Source: Egibacteraceae bacterium (GTDB taxonomy: Bacteria; Actinomycetota; Nitriliruptoria; Euzebyales; Egibacteraceae). From it: a stretch of DNA of 64,000 nucleotides. The notes beneath the pieces are model-generated. The model ran no database searches. It worked only from the letters and a program-made list of their open reading frames with translations, and had not been told where the DNA came from. The translations under genes were made by a program, and so were the position numbers. The stretch's first letter is position 1. Each line of letters starts with the position of its first letter. The stretch covers positions 1 through 64,000 of the forward strand of contig JAUJMQ010000006.1 of NCBI GenBank assembly GCA_030446775.1, given 5' to 3'. Of this stretch, positions 39,402 through 48,814 are shown piece after piece.

Positions 39402-41395
39402 CGCGACCCTCTGCCGGAGGCGTCGACCGGCGCCAGCAGCCTGCCACCGCCCGGATCGGCCGGCGCTTGGGCGAGGTCGTCGCGGCGGCGGCGCGCCCGC
39501 GCCTGCGCCAGCTCGTACAACCGGCGTTGGGCGTCCACCGGTTCGGCGTCGCCGGTCACCCGCGACCAGCTGTCGTCGGCGCTGAGCTGCCAGGCCTGGG
39601 TGTTGTCGGCCAGGTTGAGCTCCAGGATCTCCAGCAGCCGCTTGCGCAGCGCCGGCTGGTCGACGGCCACGACGGCCTCGATACGCCGGTCGAGGTTGCG
39701 CGGCATGAGGTCCGCCGAGCCGATGAAGAGCGTGCCGCCACCGTCGTCGGTCCTGCCGAACTGCAGGATCCGCGAATGCTCCAGGTAGCGGCCCACGATC
39801 GAGCGGACGCGGATGTTCTCCGACAGCCCGGGAACGCCGGGACGCAGGCAGCAGATCCCCCGGACGATGAGGTCGATCGAGACGCCGGCCTGTGAGGCCT
39901 CGTACAGCGCGTCGATGACCGCCGCGTCGGCGAGCGCGTTCAGCTTGAGCACGACGCGGCCCCGGTCGCCTGCCTCTGCCTCCGCACGGATGCACTCCAC
40001 GATCCGGTCGCGCAGCGAGGTGGGGGCCAGGACGATGCGGCGGTAGTCGGTGCGGCGGCTGTAGCCGGTGAGCAGGTTGAACAGGTCCGACAGGTCGGCG
40101 CCGAGCGCGCGGTCGGCCGACAGCAGTCCGAGGTCCTCGTAGAGCCGGGCCGTCTTCTCGTTGTAGTTCCCGGTGCCCACGTGGCAGTAGCGGCGGATGC
40201 CGTCGGCTTCCTGGCGCACGACGAGCGCGATCTTGCAGTGGGTCTTGAGCCCCACGAGACCGTAGACGATGCCGTCGGCCTCCTGACGCACGACGAGCGC
40301 GATCTTGCAGTGGGTCTTGAGCCCGACGAGACCGTAGACGTGGATGCCCACCTCCAACGCGCGTGCCCACGCGATGTTCGCCTGCTCGTCGAAGCGGGCC
40401 TTGCGCGCCCCTCCTTCGAGGTCGGGGTCGGGGTCGGGGATGTCGATCCACCGGACGGGCAGCTCGCGCCCCACGGTCTGGCCGGTGGTGGTGTCGTAGC
40501 GGTCGATCCCCACGATCCCGAGCATCTGGAGCCGGCCGCCGGCGGCGAGGTCGGTCGGGTTCGCCGGCAGGAAGCGGTAGAACCCGCTCTCGTTCCCGGC
40601 GTCCTCGGTCTCGTAGACGATCCCGGTCCTGGGGTCGGTCGCCACCGCCTCGTGGGCGAAGCGCCCCATCGCCCGGAGCGGCTGGGGGAACGTGGCCCCC
40701 TGGGCGGTGACCGGCACGGCGAAGTTGTACCCGTGCTTCTGGCTGAGCCGGGTGGTGGTCCCGCGGAACGTGGTGGCGGGCCCGGCCACGGTCTCCTCGC
40801 ACGTGAACCAGCCGGCACCACCGAGCATCAGGCCCCCGGCGCAGTTCACGGTGGTGCCTGCGCTGCTCACGAAGTCGCGCACGAGGCGCATCGCGTCGAT
40901 GTCGACGTCGAGCGTGGTGGTGCCTCCGTAGGCCAGCGGGTCGTACTTCTTCGAGAGGTCGCCGAGCGGGACCATGACGCCGAGGGACGGGTCGCCGGGG
41001 ACGTTGCGGTTCTCGTGGTTCCTGATCAGGCGGACCGAGCCGTCCGGGCGGGCGAAGGCGCCCATCCCGTCGAGGTTGCGGGGGGTGAGCGTGCCGTCGG
41101 CCATGGGCGAACCGAGCTTGCCGAGCACCACGTAGGAGAAGCCGGCGGGGATGGCGAGGTAGGCCGGTCCCGCCGGCTCGTTCGCGGCGGTCCGCCGGGA
41201 CAGCTCCCCGTAGCCACCCTGGTCCTTGCCGTTCGAGCCGCGGCCGCGCCCGCGGTCCGCGCCCTTGTGGGGTGGACCGCCCTTGGCCCACGCGGCGTGT
41301 GCGTCGATGCGGCTCAGGGCGGTCGTGCTGGCGAGGGCGGCGCCGGCGAGCATGCCACCCCGCTTGAGGAAGGAGCGGCGGTCGAGATCGGTCAT
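39398..41395 (-). CDS. Chimeric ORF: PhoX-like Tat phosphatase N-half joined to Ppk C-half
   Basis: A 665-codon open frame. Residues 1-330 are PhoX/DUF839-like: a Tat signal (DRRSFLKRGGMLAGAALA), TLTPRNLDGMGAFARPDGS, LIRNHEN, GWFTCEETVAGP, GRFAHEAVATDPRTGIVYET, WIDIPDPDPDLEGGA. At about 40403 the frame switches into polyphosphate kinase ([17 protein letters not shown]) and runs to the native Ppk C-terminus. A 72-bp direct duplication ([20 protein letters not shown] and four more residues, twice) sits just after the join. An exported Tat signal on a cytoplasmic kinase makes no functional sense, so this is a rearrangement or an assembly chimera. Confidence 0.85.
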   Translation of the reverse strand: MTDLDRRSFLKRGGMLAGAALASTTALSRIDAHAAWAKGGPPHKGADRGRGRGSNGKDQGGYGELSRRTAANEPAGPAYLAIPAGFSYVVLGKLGSPMADGTLTPRNLDGMGAFARPDGSVRLIRNHENRNVPGDPSLGVMVPLGDLSKKYDPLAYGGTTTLDVDIDAMRLVRDFVSSAGTTVNCAGGLMLGGAGWFTCEETVAGPATTFRGTTTRLSQKHGYNFAVPVTAQGATFPQPLRAMGRFAHEAVATDPRTGIVYETEDAGNESGFYRFLPANPTDLAAGGRLQMLGIVGIDRYDTTTGQTVGRELPVRWIDIPDPDPDLEGGARKARFDEQANIAWARALEVGIHVYGLVGLKTHCKIALVVRQEADGIVYGLVGLKTHCKIALVVRQEADGIRRYCHVGTGNYNEKTARLYEDLGLLSADRALGADLSDLFNLLTGYSRRTDYRRIVLAPTSLRDRIVECIRAEAEAGDRGRVVLKLNALADAAVIDALYEASQAGVSIDLIVRGICCLRPGVPGLSENIRVRSIVGRYLEHSRILQFGRTDDGGGTLFIGSADLMPRNLDRRIEAVVAVDQPALRKRLLEILELNLADNTQAWQLSADDSWSRVTGDAEPVDAQRRLYELAQARARRRRDDLAQAPADPGGGRLLAPVDASGRGSR
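39668..40402 (-). repeat. Ppk 3' segment, copy B
   Basis: 735 bp nearly identical to 41531-42199. By eye there are about ten substitutions, a 72-bp tandem duplication (40196-40267 and 40268-40339) and a 6-bp deletion relative to copy A. It continues into the genuine Ppk C-terminus and stop at 39398. Confidence 0.9.
40196..40339 (-). repeat. 72-bp tandem duplication at the allele switch
   Basis: Two units, 40196-40267 and 40268-40339. The first carries the variant bases of copy B; the second matches copy A exactly, as if two alleles of one segment were placed one after the other. Confidence 0.85.
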
Positions 41396-41401
41396 TGCGT
41401 G

Positions 41402-41520
41402 CCAGCTCGCGCGTCAGCAGGGCGCGGACCTCGTCGCTGCAACCTCCTCGACTCCAGGCGCACCCCGCCCTTCGAAGCGCTGCCGGCGCAGCTCCATCTC
41501 CACGGCGGCGAGCAGGTCGT
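41402..41520 (-). repeat. Displaced copy of an internal ppk segment
   Basis: About 119 bp matching 42571-42690 (the [15 protein letters not shown] and VRALLTREL coding region) with a few small indels, inserted between ppk copy A and the PhoX start. Confidence 0.85.
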
Positions 41521-43417
41521 GGGACACCGGCACGACGGCCTCGATACGCCGGTCGAGGTTGCGCGGCATGAGGTCCGCCGAGCCGATGAAGAGCGTGCCG
41601 CCACCGTCGTCGGTCCTGCCGAACTGCAGGATCCGCGAATGCTCCAGGTAGCGGCCCACGATCGAGCGGACGCGGATGTTCTCCGACAGCCCGGGAACGC
41701 CGGGACGCAGGCAGCAGATCCCCCGGACGATGAGGTCGATCGAGACGCCGGCCTGCGAGGCCTCGTACAGCGCGTCGATGACCGCCGCGTCGGCGAGCGC
41801 GTTCAGCTTGAGCACGACGCGGCCCCGGTCGCCTGCCTCGGCCTCCGCACGGATGCATTCCACGATCCGGTCGCGCAGCGAGGTGGGGGCCAGGACGATG
41901 CGGCGGTAGTCGGTGCGGCGGCTGTAGCCGGTGAGCAGGTTGAACAGGTCCGACAGGTCGGCGCCGAGCGCGCGGTCGGCCGACAGCAGTCCGAGGTCCT
42001 CGTAGAGCCGCGCCGTCTTGGAGTTGTAGTTCCCGGTGCCGACGTGGCAGTAGCGGCGGATGCCGTCGGCCTCCTGACGCACGACGAGCGCGATCTTGCA
42101 GTGGGTCTTGAGCCCGACGAGACCGTAGACGACGTGGACGCCCACCTCCTCCAACGCGCGTGCCCACGCGATGTTCGCCTGCTCGTCGAAGCGGGCCTTC
42201 AGCTCGACGAGCGTGGCGACCTGCTTGCCCGACTCCGCCGCCCGGATCAGCGCCTTGACGATCGGGCTGTCCCCGGAGGTGCGGTACAGCGTCTGCTTGA
42301 TGGCCAGGACATCGGGGTCGTCGGCGGCCTGCTCGATGAACGCCTCGACGGAGGTCGAGAACGAGTCGTAGGGATGATGCACCAAGACGTCGTGGGAGCG
42401 CAGCAGCGCGAAGATGTCGACGGGCGCGTCCCCGGCGGTCGCCAGCCCCGGCTGGGTCGTCGGCGCCCAGGTGTCGTCGGTGAGATCGGGGCGGTCCAGG
42501 TCGTGGACCGCCCACAGGCCCGACAGGTCCAGCGGCGCGGAGACCACGTAGACGTCGTCGTCGGACAGGTCCAGCTCGCGCGTCAGCAGGGCGCGGACCT
42601 CGTCGCTGCAACCGTCCTCGACCTCCAGGCGCACCGCCTCTCCGAAGCGCTGCCGGCGCAGCTCCATCTCCACGGCGGCGAGCAGGTCGTCGGCCTCGCC
42701 TTCCTGGAGCGTCAGGTCGGCGTCGCGGGTGACGCGGAACGGGAAGTGGCCGAGTATCTCCATGTCGGGAAACAACGCGTCGAGGTGCGCGGCGATGACC
42801 TGCTCCAACGCCACGAAGCGCTCGCCGTCGGGGAGCGCGACGAAGCGCGGGAGCAGCGGCGGAACCTTGACACGCGCGAAGCGCCTGTCCCCGCTGACCG
42901 GATCGGCGACGACGACGGCGAGGTTCAGCGACAGGTTGGAGATGTAGGGGAAGGGGTGGCCGGGGTCGACCGCGAGCGGCGTGAGGACGGGAAGATCCGC
43001 TCGTCGAAGACCTCGGCGAGCTCCTTGCGGTCGTCGGCGTCGAGGTCGGACCAGTCGGCCAGGCACACGCCCGCCTCCGCGACGGTGCGACGAGCTCACC
43101 GAAGATGCGGCTCTGCTCGCCGACGAGCTCGCCGACGAGCTCGGTGATGGCGCGCATCTGGCTCGCCGGGCTCGTGCCGTCTGCCGCTGGTGCTCAGCCC
43201 GGCCAGGAGCTGGTCTTTGAGCCCCGCGACACGCACCTGGAAGAACTCGTCGAGGTTCGAGCTGAAGATCGCGAGGAACTTCGCCCGCTCCAGCAGCGGC
43301 ACGCCGCCGTCCTCGGCGAGCTGCAGCACCCGTCTGTTGAACTCCAGCCATGACAGCTCGCGGTTGACGTAGCGGCGAGCCGGGGTGTCGGTGTCAACCT
43401 GCTCCGCGGGCCGTCAT
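41414..43417 (-). CDS. ppk: Polyphosphate kinase, 3' end displaced
   Basis: Ppk1 transfers the gamma-phosphate of ATP to polyphosphate. N-terminal domain [20 protein letters not shown] and [20 protein letters not shown], then [74 protein letters not shown] (His of the autophosphorylation loop), GTGNYN and [18 protein letters not shown]. The order then breaks at about 41530 into a short displaced ppk segment, so this copy lacks its native last ~75 residues, which occur at 39398-39668. Frame breaks near 43090-43190 and at the start codon region. ATG 43417 with GGGAG. Confidence 0.88.
41531..42199 (-). repeat. Ppk 3' segment, copy A
   Basis: 669 bp duplicated as 39668-40402. Continuous with the N-terminal part of ppk. 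Confidence 0.9.
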
Positions 43418-43462
43418 CGTGCTCACTCCCGTGTGCCTTTCGCGTCGTGTCGACGGGGAGGC

Positions 43463-43468
43463 ACGCTA
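43463..43468 (-). promoter_or_regulatory. -10 box TAGCGT upstream of ppk
   Basis: TAGCGT on the minus strand, about 45 nt before the ppk ATG. No Pho-box-like repeats noticed. Confidence 0.35.
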
Positions 43469-43506
43469 GGCGATGACGGGAAACAGCGCGCGGACGCGCA
43501 TCGTCC

Positions 43507-43535
43507 TTGCGCTGCCAGAACGTATGTTCGATACT
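43507..43535 (+). promoter_or_regulatory. Promoter with LexA-type SOS box
   Basis: -35 TTGCGC (43507-43512), 17-bp spacer, -10 GATACT (43530-43535), ATG 8 nt later. The spacer contains AGAACGTATGTTCG (43517-43530), one base off the Gram-positive/actinobacterial LexA consensus CGAAC-N4-GTTCG. Bound LexA would cover both promoter elements. Confidence 0.75.
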
Positions 43536-43543
43536 GGACCCGC

Positions 43544-44619
43544 ATGACGTCCCTCGCCGATCTCCAGCGACCACCCGGCGCGGCAGCGCGCCGGACCCGC
43601 CTCCCTGCCGCTGGCGGTGGAGCGGGTCCGCACCTTCGACACTCCCGAGTTCAGCGGCATGCGGTTCCTCGAGGTCGAGTCCAAGACGGCGCTGAACCGG
43701 GTCAAGGGCATGCCATTCCCCTGGAGCATCAATCCCTACCGAGGCTGCTCGCACGCCTGCAGCTACTGCTTCGCGCGGCCGACCCACGCGTACCTGAACC
43801 TGTCGCCGCTGGCCGACTTCTCCACGACCGTCGTCGTCAAGGCCAACGTGGTCGAGGTGCTGCGCCGCGAGCTGGCACGTCCGTCGTGGCGCGGGGAGCA
43901 CGTCGCCATGGGCACCAACACCGATCCGTACCAGCGTTGCGAGGGCCGCTACGCCCTGATGCCGGGCATCATCGAGGCGCTGGCCGCGGCCCGGACGCCG
44001 TTCTCGATCCTGACCAAGGGCACGCTGATCACCCGGGACCTCGACGTGCTACGCGCGGCCGCCGGCGTGGTCCCCGTCAGCGCCGCGCTGACCGTCGGGA
44101 TGCTCGACCGCAGGCTGTGGCGCGCCGCCGAGCCCGGGACGCCGGCGCCGGCGGCCCGGCTGGACGCGGTGCGGGCCCTCAACGACGCCGGCATCCCGAC
44201 CGGGGTGATGCTCGCGCCGATCATGCCCGGGCTCAACGACGACGCCGAGCAGCTCACCGAGCTGGTGGAGCGGTGCGTGCTCGCGGGGCCATGCACGTCA
44301 CGCCGATCGTGCTGCACCTGCGGCCGGCGTGCGCGAGGTCTTCTGGCCGTGGCTCGTCGAGCACCAGCCCGGGCTCGTTGCGCGCTACGAGCGGCTGTAC
44401 CGGGGCTCGGACGCCACCCGCGCCTACCGCGACGAGGTGTGCGCGTTCGTGGCCGCGCGGCGGGCACAGGCGTGGCGTCGCCACGGCAGGCCGCGGGCGC
44501 CCTCCCACTGGCGCGGCCTGCCCGACGACCGCCGCTCCCCGGTGGCCTCCGACCCGGAGGTCGGAGCGCCTGCCGGCGGCGGGGCGGCGGGGCCGCCGGC
44601 GCAGCTGTCGCTGCTGTAG
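43544..44619 (+). CDS. Radical SAM protein, Rv2578c / SPL-related family
   Basis: About 355 residues. The Fe-S motif is in NPYRGCSHACSYCFARPTHA (CxxxCxxC), followed by AMGTNTDPYQRCEGRYALM, FSILTKGTLITRDLDVL and GVMLAPIMPGLND. This is the Rv2578c family, distant relatives of spore photoproduct lyase, with a typical C-terminal YRGSDATRAYRDEV. Frame breaks near 43590 and 44290. The LexA-type box in its promoter makes a DNA-damage role likely by inference; the reaction is unknown. Divergent from ppk. Confidence 0.85.
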
Positions 44620-44744
44620 CGGCCTGGCGCCTCGGCCGCCCGGAGGCTTGCCCCCGACGGTCGTGGCAGACGCACACCCGGCCGGCCGAGGACGCACGCG
44701 GACGCCGTGGAGAGCGCCGACGAAGCGTGCCGTGCGGCGCTGCG

Positions 44745-44750
44745 TAGACT
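44745..44750 (+). promoter_or_regulatory. -10 box TAGACT
   Basis: TAGACT lies 28 nt before the ATG of the glutamate-cysteine-ligase-like gene; an AGGGGAGG ribosome site separates them, so this message has a leader. Confidence 0.45.
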
Positions 44751-44778
44751 CGGCGCGCCGGACAAGGGGAGGCCGCCC

Positions 44779-46265
44779 ATGGGGCGCGACATCGACACCA
44801 CCGAGTTCAGTCGCGAGGACCGGACGAAGTACCGGGAGAAGGTGAAGGGCAACCTCGCGGCGTTGCACCAGCTCATCGACTCCGACCGCTTCGAGACGCG
44901 GACGGCGCACGCTCGGTGTCGAGATGGAGGTCTACATCACCGACCCGGACGGTCACGCGGCGCCGCTGAACGCCCAGCTGCTCGAGCGGATCGCCTCCAA
45001 GGACTTCCAGACCGAGCTCGCGCAGTTCAACGTCGAGTTCGACGTCAAACCCCGACGCCTCGCCGGCCCCTGCTTTCGCGACATCGACGCCGAGCTGCGC
45101 CGGTCGCTGAACCACGCGCACGAGATGGCCGAGACACTCGACGCCCGCGTGATGATCGTCGGGATCCTGCCGACGCTGACCGACTTCGACGTCACCGAGC
45201 AGAACCTGTCGGCCAACCCCGCTACAAGGCGCTCAACGACGTCATCCTCAGCCAGCGGGGCGAGGACATCCTCATCCGTATCGAGGGCAGCGAGATCCTG
45301 GAGACGACCGCCAACTCGATCGTGTTCGAGGCGGCGTGCACGTCGATGCAGCTGCACCTGCAGGTCGACCCGCACGACTTCGCGATGTACTGGAACGCCG
45401 CCCAGGTGCTGTCCGCCCCGCTCGTCGCCGTCGCGGCGAACTCCCCGTTCTTCCTCGGCAAGCAGCTGCACCACGAGACCCGCATCGCGCTGTTCGAGCA
45501 GGCCACCGACACGCGCACCGAGGAGCTCGCCTCGCAGGGTGTGCGTCCCCGCGCGTGGTTCGGCGAGAAGTGGCTGACCGAGGGCATCTTCGAGCTGTTC
45601 GACGAGAACGTCCGCTACTTCCCCGCGCTCCTGCCCATCTGCGGAGACGAGGATCCCCAGCAGGTGCTGCGCGCCGGCAACGTGCCGTCGCTGGCCGAGC
45701 TGACCCTGCACAACGGCACGATCTACCGCTGGAACCGGCCGGTCTACGAGGTCGTCCGCGGCCGGCCGCACCTGCGCGTGGAGAACCGGGTGCTGCCGGC
45801 GGGCCCGACGGTGCCGGACTCGGTCGCGAACGCCGCGCTGTACTACGGGCTGCTCAACGGGCTGGTGTCCCAACGGCCGCACCTGTGGGACCAGATGAGC
45901 TTCGAGGCCGCCTGCGACAACTTCTTCACGGCCGCCCGCGACGGGCTGGAGGCCAAGCTGTTCTGGCCGCGGGTCAGCCGCGAGGTGCCGTCACCGAGCT
46001 CATCCTCAAGCATCTGCTGCCGCTGGCGCGCGAGGGGCTGTTGGACTGGGGCGTGGACGAGACCGACGTCGACCACTACCTCGGGATCATCGAGGAGCGG
46101 ACCCTGACCGGGCAGAACGGGGCCGCCTGGCAGATCGCGACGTGGCGACAGCTCCTCGACGAGCAGGAGCTCGACCGCCCCGAGGCCGCCCGCGAGCTCG
46201 TCCGCCGCTACCAGAAGCTGTCGTTCGACTCCCATCCCGTCCACACCTGGCCGCTGGGCGGCTGA
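44779..46265 (+). CDS. Glutamate-cysteine ligase family protein, frameshifted
   Basis: A GCS2-type carboxylate-amine ligase of about 490 residues: LGVEMEVYITDPDGH (ATP/metal Glu pair), FNVEFDVKPRRL, VGILPTLTDFDVTEQNLS, CTSMQLHLQVDPHDFAMYWN, AANSPFFLGKQLHHETRIAL, RVENRVLPAGPTVPDSVANA. In actinobacteria such proteins occur without glutathione synthesis, and their real substrate is usually unknown; mycothiol genes here argue against a glutathione role. Frame breaks near 44905, 45225 and 45993. ATG at 44779. Confidence 0.82.
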
Positions 46266-46291
46266 GCGGGCCACGCGACGACGCGGGGCGT

Positions 46292-48103
46292 TCAGCTGCC
46301 CCAGCGCGTCCGTGCGTAGCGGGCCAGCCGCCACGCCGTCAGGCCAACCTGTCCCCAGCGCCGCCGCCGCCGGGCGGCGTCGAGCAGGTAGGCCACGCGC
46401 GCAGCCTCCATGTGCGCCCACACCAGCGGCGCGTTGCCCAGCGACTCACCGCGTCCGACGTCGAACTGCTCAGACAGCAGCCGCGGAAGGGCGGCATCGA
46501 GCGCCGCGGCACGGCTCTCGGCTTCGTCCAGACGGCCGGCGAGGACCAGCGCGGCCACCGCCCACCACGACACCGGTGTGAACGTCGCCTCGACGCCGGA
46601 GAAGCCGTCGTCGGCGCCGGCGGGGTAGCGGCGCGAGGCCGGCCCCTCGCCCAGCGCCGCGATCGTCGCCTCGGCCAACCGGGCCGCGCGGGGGTCGCTG
46701 CCGTCCAGCAGCCGGAAGGTGACCGCCATGAGCCCGGCTGCGTCGGGGGTCGCGGTCTCGTCGTCGTAGGCCTGGGGCAGGAAGCCCGCGGGCGTCAGGG
46801 CGCCGATCACCTGCTCGCGGGCGCGGGCCCGCGCGCGCAGCCAGTGGCGCCGCCGGGTCGTCGGCCGCCACAGCCGGGCGATCCACACCGCCCGGTCCAG
46901 GCCGACCCACCGGCCGATGTCGCCCGACACCAGCCGCCGGGCGTCCCGCAGCTCCCAGATCCCCGACGTCTTCTCGGCGACCGGGTCGGCGAGACGGTCT
47001 GCGATGTCGCACACGACCGCCCACACGTCGTCGCCGAGCGCACCGCCGGCCTGCAGGAACACCGACACGCTCTCCACGAGCATCCCCAGCGCGTCGTACT
47101 GCACCTGCGTGCCGGCGGCGTTGCCCACCCGGACCGGGCTCGAGCCGGCCCAGCCGGCGACACCGGCCACCTCCCGCTCGTCGGGCACGGGCTTGCCCCG
47201 GACGTCGGTGACCGGGTGGTCCAGCAGCCGCCCCCGGTCGTGCAGGTCGACGACGAAGGCCAGGTAGCGCTCGGCGAGCTCGCGCAGCCCGAGCAGCGCC
47301 GCCACCGACACGGCGAGCGCCGAGTCGCGGACCCACGTGTAACGGTAGTCGAACTGCCGGTCGCCGCCCACGGCCTCCGGCAGGGAGGTCGTCGGCGCGG
47401 CCACCACCGCGGCGCTCGGGACGTAGGTGCACGCGTCGAGCACCGCCAGCGCGTCGGCGGTCCGCGATCGCAGCGCCTTGGGCAGCTTCGCCTGCGACTG
47501 CCAGGCCTCGCAGGCGCGTCCGGCGTCGAGCAGCTCGTCGAGCAGGTCCGCGGGCTCGGGCGTCGCCCGGGCGTCGACGGCGACCATCACCCCCGACCAG
47601 CGCCCCGCCCGCGCACGGACGACGCTTCGCAACACCGCTCCGGCGGCCTCGCTCCGCCCTCCGGTCACCCGCACGTCGGAGCCGGCCGTCCGCGCGGCGC
47701 CCGTCGCGTCCCAGCGCACCCGCGGCGTGTCGAAGCCGCCGAGCGACAGCTCGTGGACCAGCTCGACGTCGGCGTCGACCGGCCGGACGAGCCGGACCAG
47801 GCGCGGGCCTTCGTGCGGGCGGCGCACCAGCCCGTCGAGGCAGTGCACCCTGGTCGTCCCGACCCTCACCTGGGTGTACAGCACCGGTCCCGCGAGCCGC
47901 CGGCCGACCGACGCGACCCTCGCACCGCACCAGCGTGCCGCGGCTCCCGTGGGATCCAGGAGCGCCCACAGCAGCGGCGGGTCGTCGAACGCCGGCCCGC
48001 ACCACCAGTCGACGGTGGCGTCGGGCCGCAGCAGCGCCGCGCCGTGGCGGTCCGACAGCAGCCGGTGGGTCGCGATCGGGGGAGGTCGCTCGTCGGTGTG
48101 CAC
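46292..48103 (-). CDS. Glycoside hydrolase family 15 (glucoamylase/trehalase-like)
   Basis: A 603-residue GH15 protein. An N-terminal beta-sandwich domain (HRLLSDRHGAALLRPDATVD) precedes the (alpha/alpha)6 barrel with DYRYTWVRDSALAVSVAALL, the classic RYxWxRDxS substrate site, IGRWVGLDRAVWIA, and a late FTPVSWWAVAALVLAGRLDE. No signal peptide, so a cytoplasmic enzyme, consistent with actinobacterial trehalases/glucoamylases of this family. GTG at 48103. Intact. It converges with the GCS-like gene with a 26-bp gap. Confidence 0.88.
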   Translation of the reverse strand: MHTDERPPPIATHRLLSDRHGAALLRPDATVDWWCGPAFDDPPLLWALLDPTGAAARWCGARVASVGRRLAGPVLYTQVRVGTTRVHCLDGLVRRPHEGPRLVRLVRPVDADVELVHELSLGGFDTPRVRWDATGAARTAGSDVRVTGGRSEAAGAVLRSVVRARAGRWSGVMVAVDARATPEPADLLDELLDAGRACEAWQSQAKLPKALRSRTADALAVLDACTYVPSAAVVAAPTTSLPEAVGGDRQFDYRYTWVRDSALAVSVAALLGLRELAERYLAFVVDLHDRGRLLDHPVTDVRGKPVPDEREVAGVAGWAGSSPVRVGNAAGTQVQYDALGMLVESVSVFLQAGGALGDDVWAVVCDIADRLADPVAEKTSGIWELRDARRLVSGDIGRWVGLDRAVWIARLWRPTTRRRHWLRARARAREQVIGALTPAGFLPQAYDDETATPDAAGLMAVTFRLLDGSDPRAARLAEATIAALGEGPASRRYPAGADDGFSGVEATFTPVSWWAVAALVLAGRLDEAESRAAALDAALPRLLSEQFDVGRGESLGNAPLVWAHMEAARVAYLLDAARRRRRWGQVGLTAWRLARYARTRWGS

Positions 48104-48228
48104 GCGGCCATCCTGCCCGGTACCGCTGGGTGCCGTGGCTCGGTAACCGTATCGGTGGCAGATCCACGGCAGCGGGGTGTTGCGCGACGGGCGGGACGGG
48201 TACCGGCTGCTGCGACGAGGAGGCGAAC

Positions 48229-48765
48229 ATGGGAATTCTCGAAGCGGTCGCGCGGGACTCCAGCCCGGGGGCCCGCCGGTTGAGCGCAACGCTGCGGCAA
48301 GGAACCGGAGAGCACCTGCGCCGTCGGCGCACAGTCGCCGGGTTGTCGTTGACCGCGATGGCGTCGCTGGGCGTGGTCACGCTGTACCAGATGGGGCTGC
48401 TGCGCCACCTGCCCGAGCCGCCGCTGCCGGGCCTGGACTCCGACACGGTGGACGCGTCGGGCGAGGCCTACGCGATGTTCTCGATGCCCGACGGGCCCCT
48501 CGGGCTGCTGAGCTACGCGGCGACGCTGTGCCTGGCGGCGATGGGCGGCGCCGACCGCGCCCGCACGAGGCCGTGGCTGCCGCTGGCGATGGCCGCCAAG
48601 GTGGGCGTCGACGCACTCGGCGCGGCGCAGCTGACCGTCGAGCAGGCCACCAAGCACCGCCGCTTCTGCAGCTACTGCCTGACGGCCGCCGTGGCCACCG
48701 CGGCCGCCGTCCCGCAGGTCCTGCCCGAGGCCGGCGCGGCCTGGCGACAGGTTCGCGGGCGCTGA
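48229..48765 (+). CDS. Vitamin K epoxide reductase-like membrane protein
   Basis: A 178-residue protein with about four hydrophobic segments. GLSLTAMASLGVVTLYQMGL, AYAMFSMPDGPLGLLSYAAT and the C-terminal RRFCSYCLTAAVATAAA suggest a VKOR-like fold with the CxxC motif (CSYC) at the membrane face, used in disulfide-bond formation with a DsbA partner. The usual second Cys pair of full VKORs is not evident, so the assignment is at family level only. AGGAGG before the ATG. Confidence 0.65.
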   Translation: MGILEAVARDSSPGARRLSATLRQGTGEHLRRRRTVAGLSLTAMASLGVVTLYQMGLLRHLPEPPLPGLDSDTVDASGEAYAMFSMPDGPLGLLSYAATLCLAAMGGADRARTRPWLPLAMAAKVGVDALGAAQLTVEQATKHRRFCSYCLTAAVATAAAVPQVLPEAGAAWRQVRGR

Positions 48766-48801
48766 GCCGGCGCGGCCACGCCGAACGGCGGGGCCGTCGG
48801 T

Positions 48802-48807
48802 TACAGT
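48802..48807 (+). promoter_or_regulatory. -10 box TACAGT, leaderless start
   Basis: Ends 7 nt before the GTG at 48815. Confidence 0.6.
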
Positions 48808-48814
48808 CCGCGCC

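Noticed and set aside
38928-43157. A 1409-codon minus-strand open frame over the ppk locus
   Set aside because: Mostly Arg/Pro/Ala-rich out-of-frame sequence; only its end (SixA-like) and fragments match known proteins.
44779-46265. Glutathione synthesis via the GCS-like gene
   Set aside because: mshC and mca indicate mycothiol as the thiol; actinobacterial GCS2 proteins often have other or unknown substrates.
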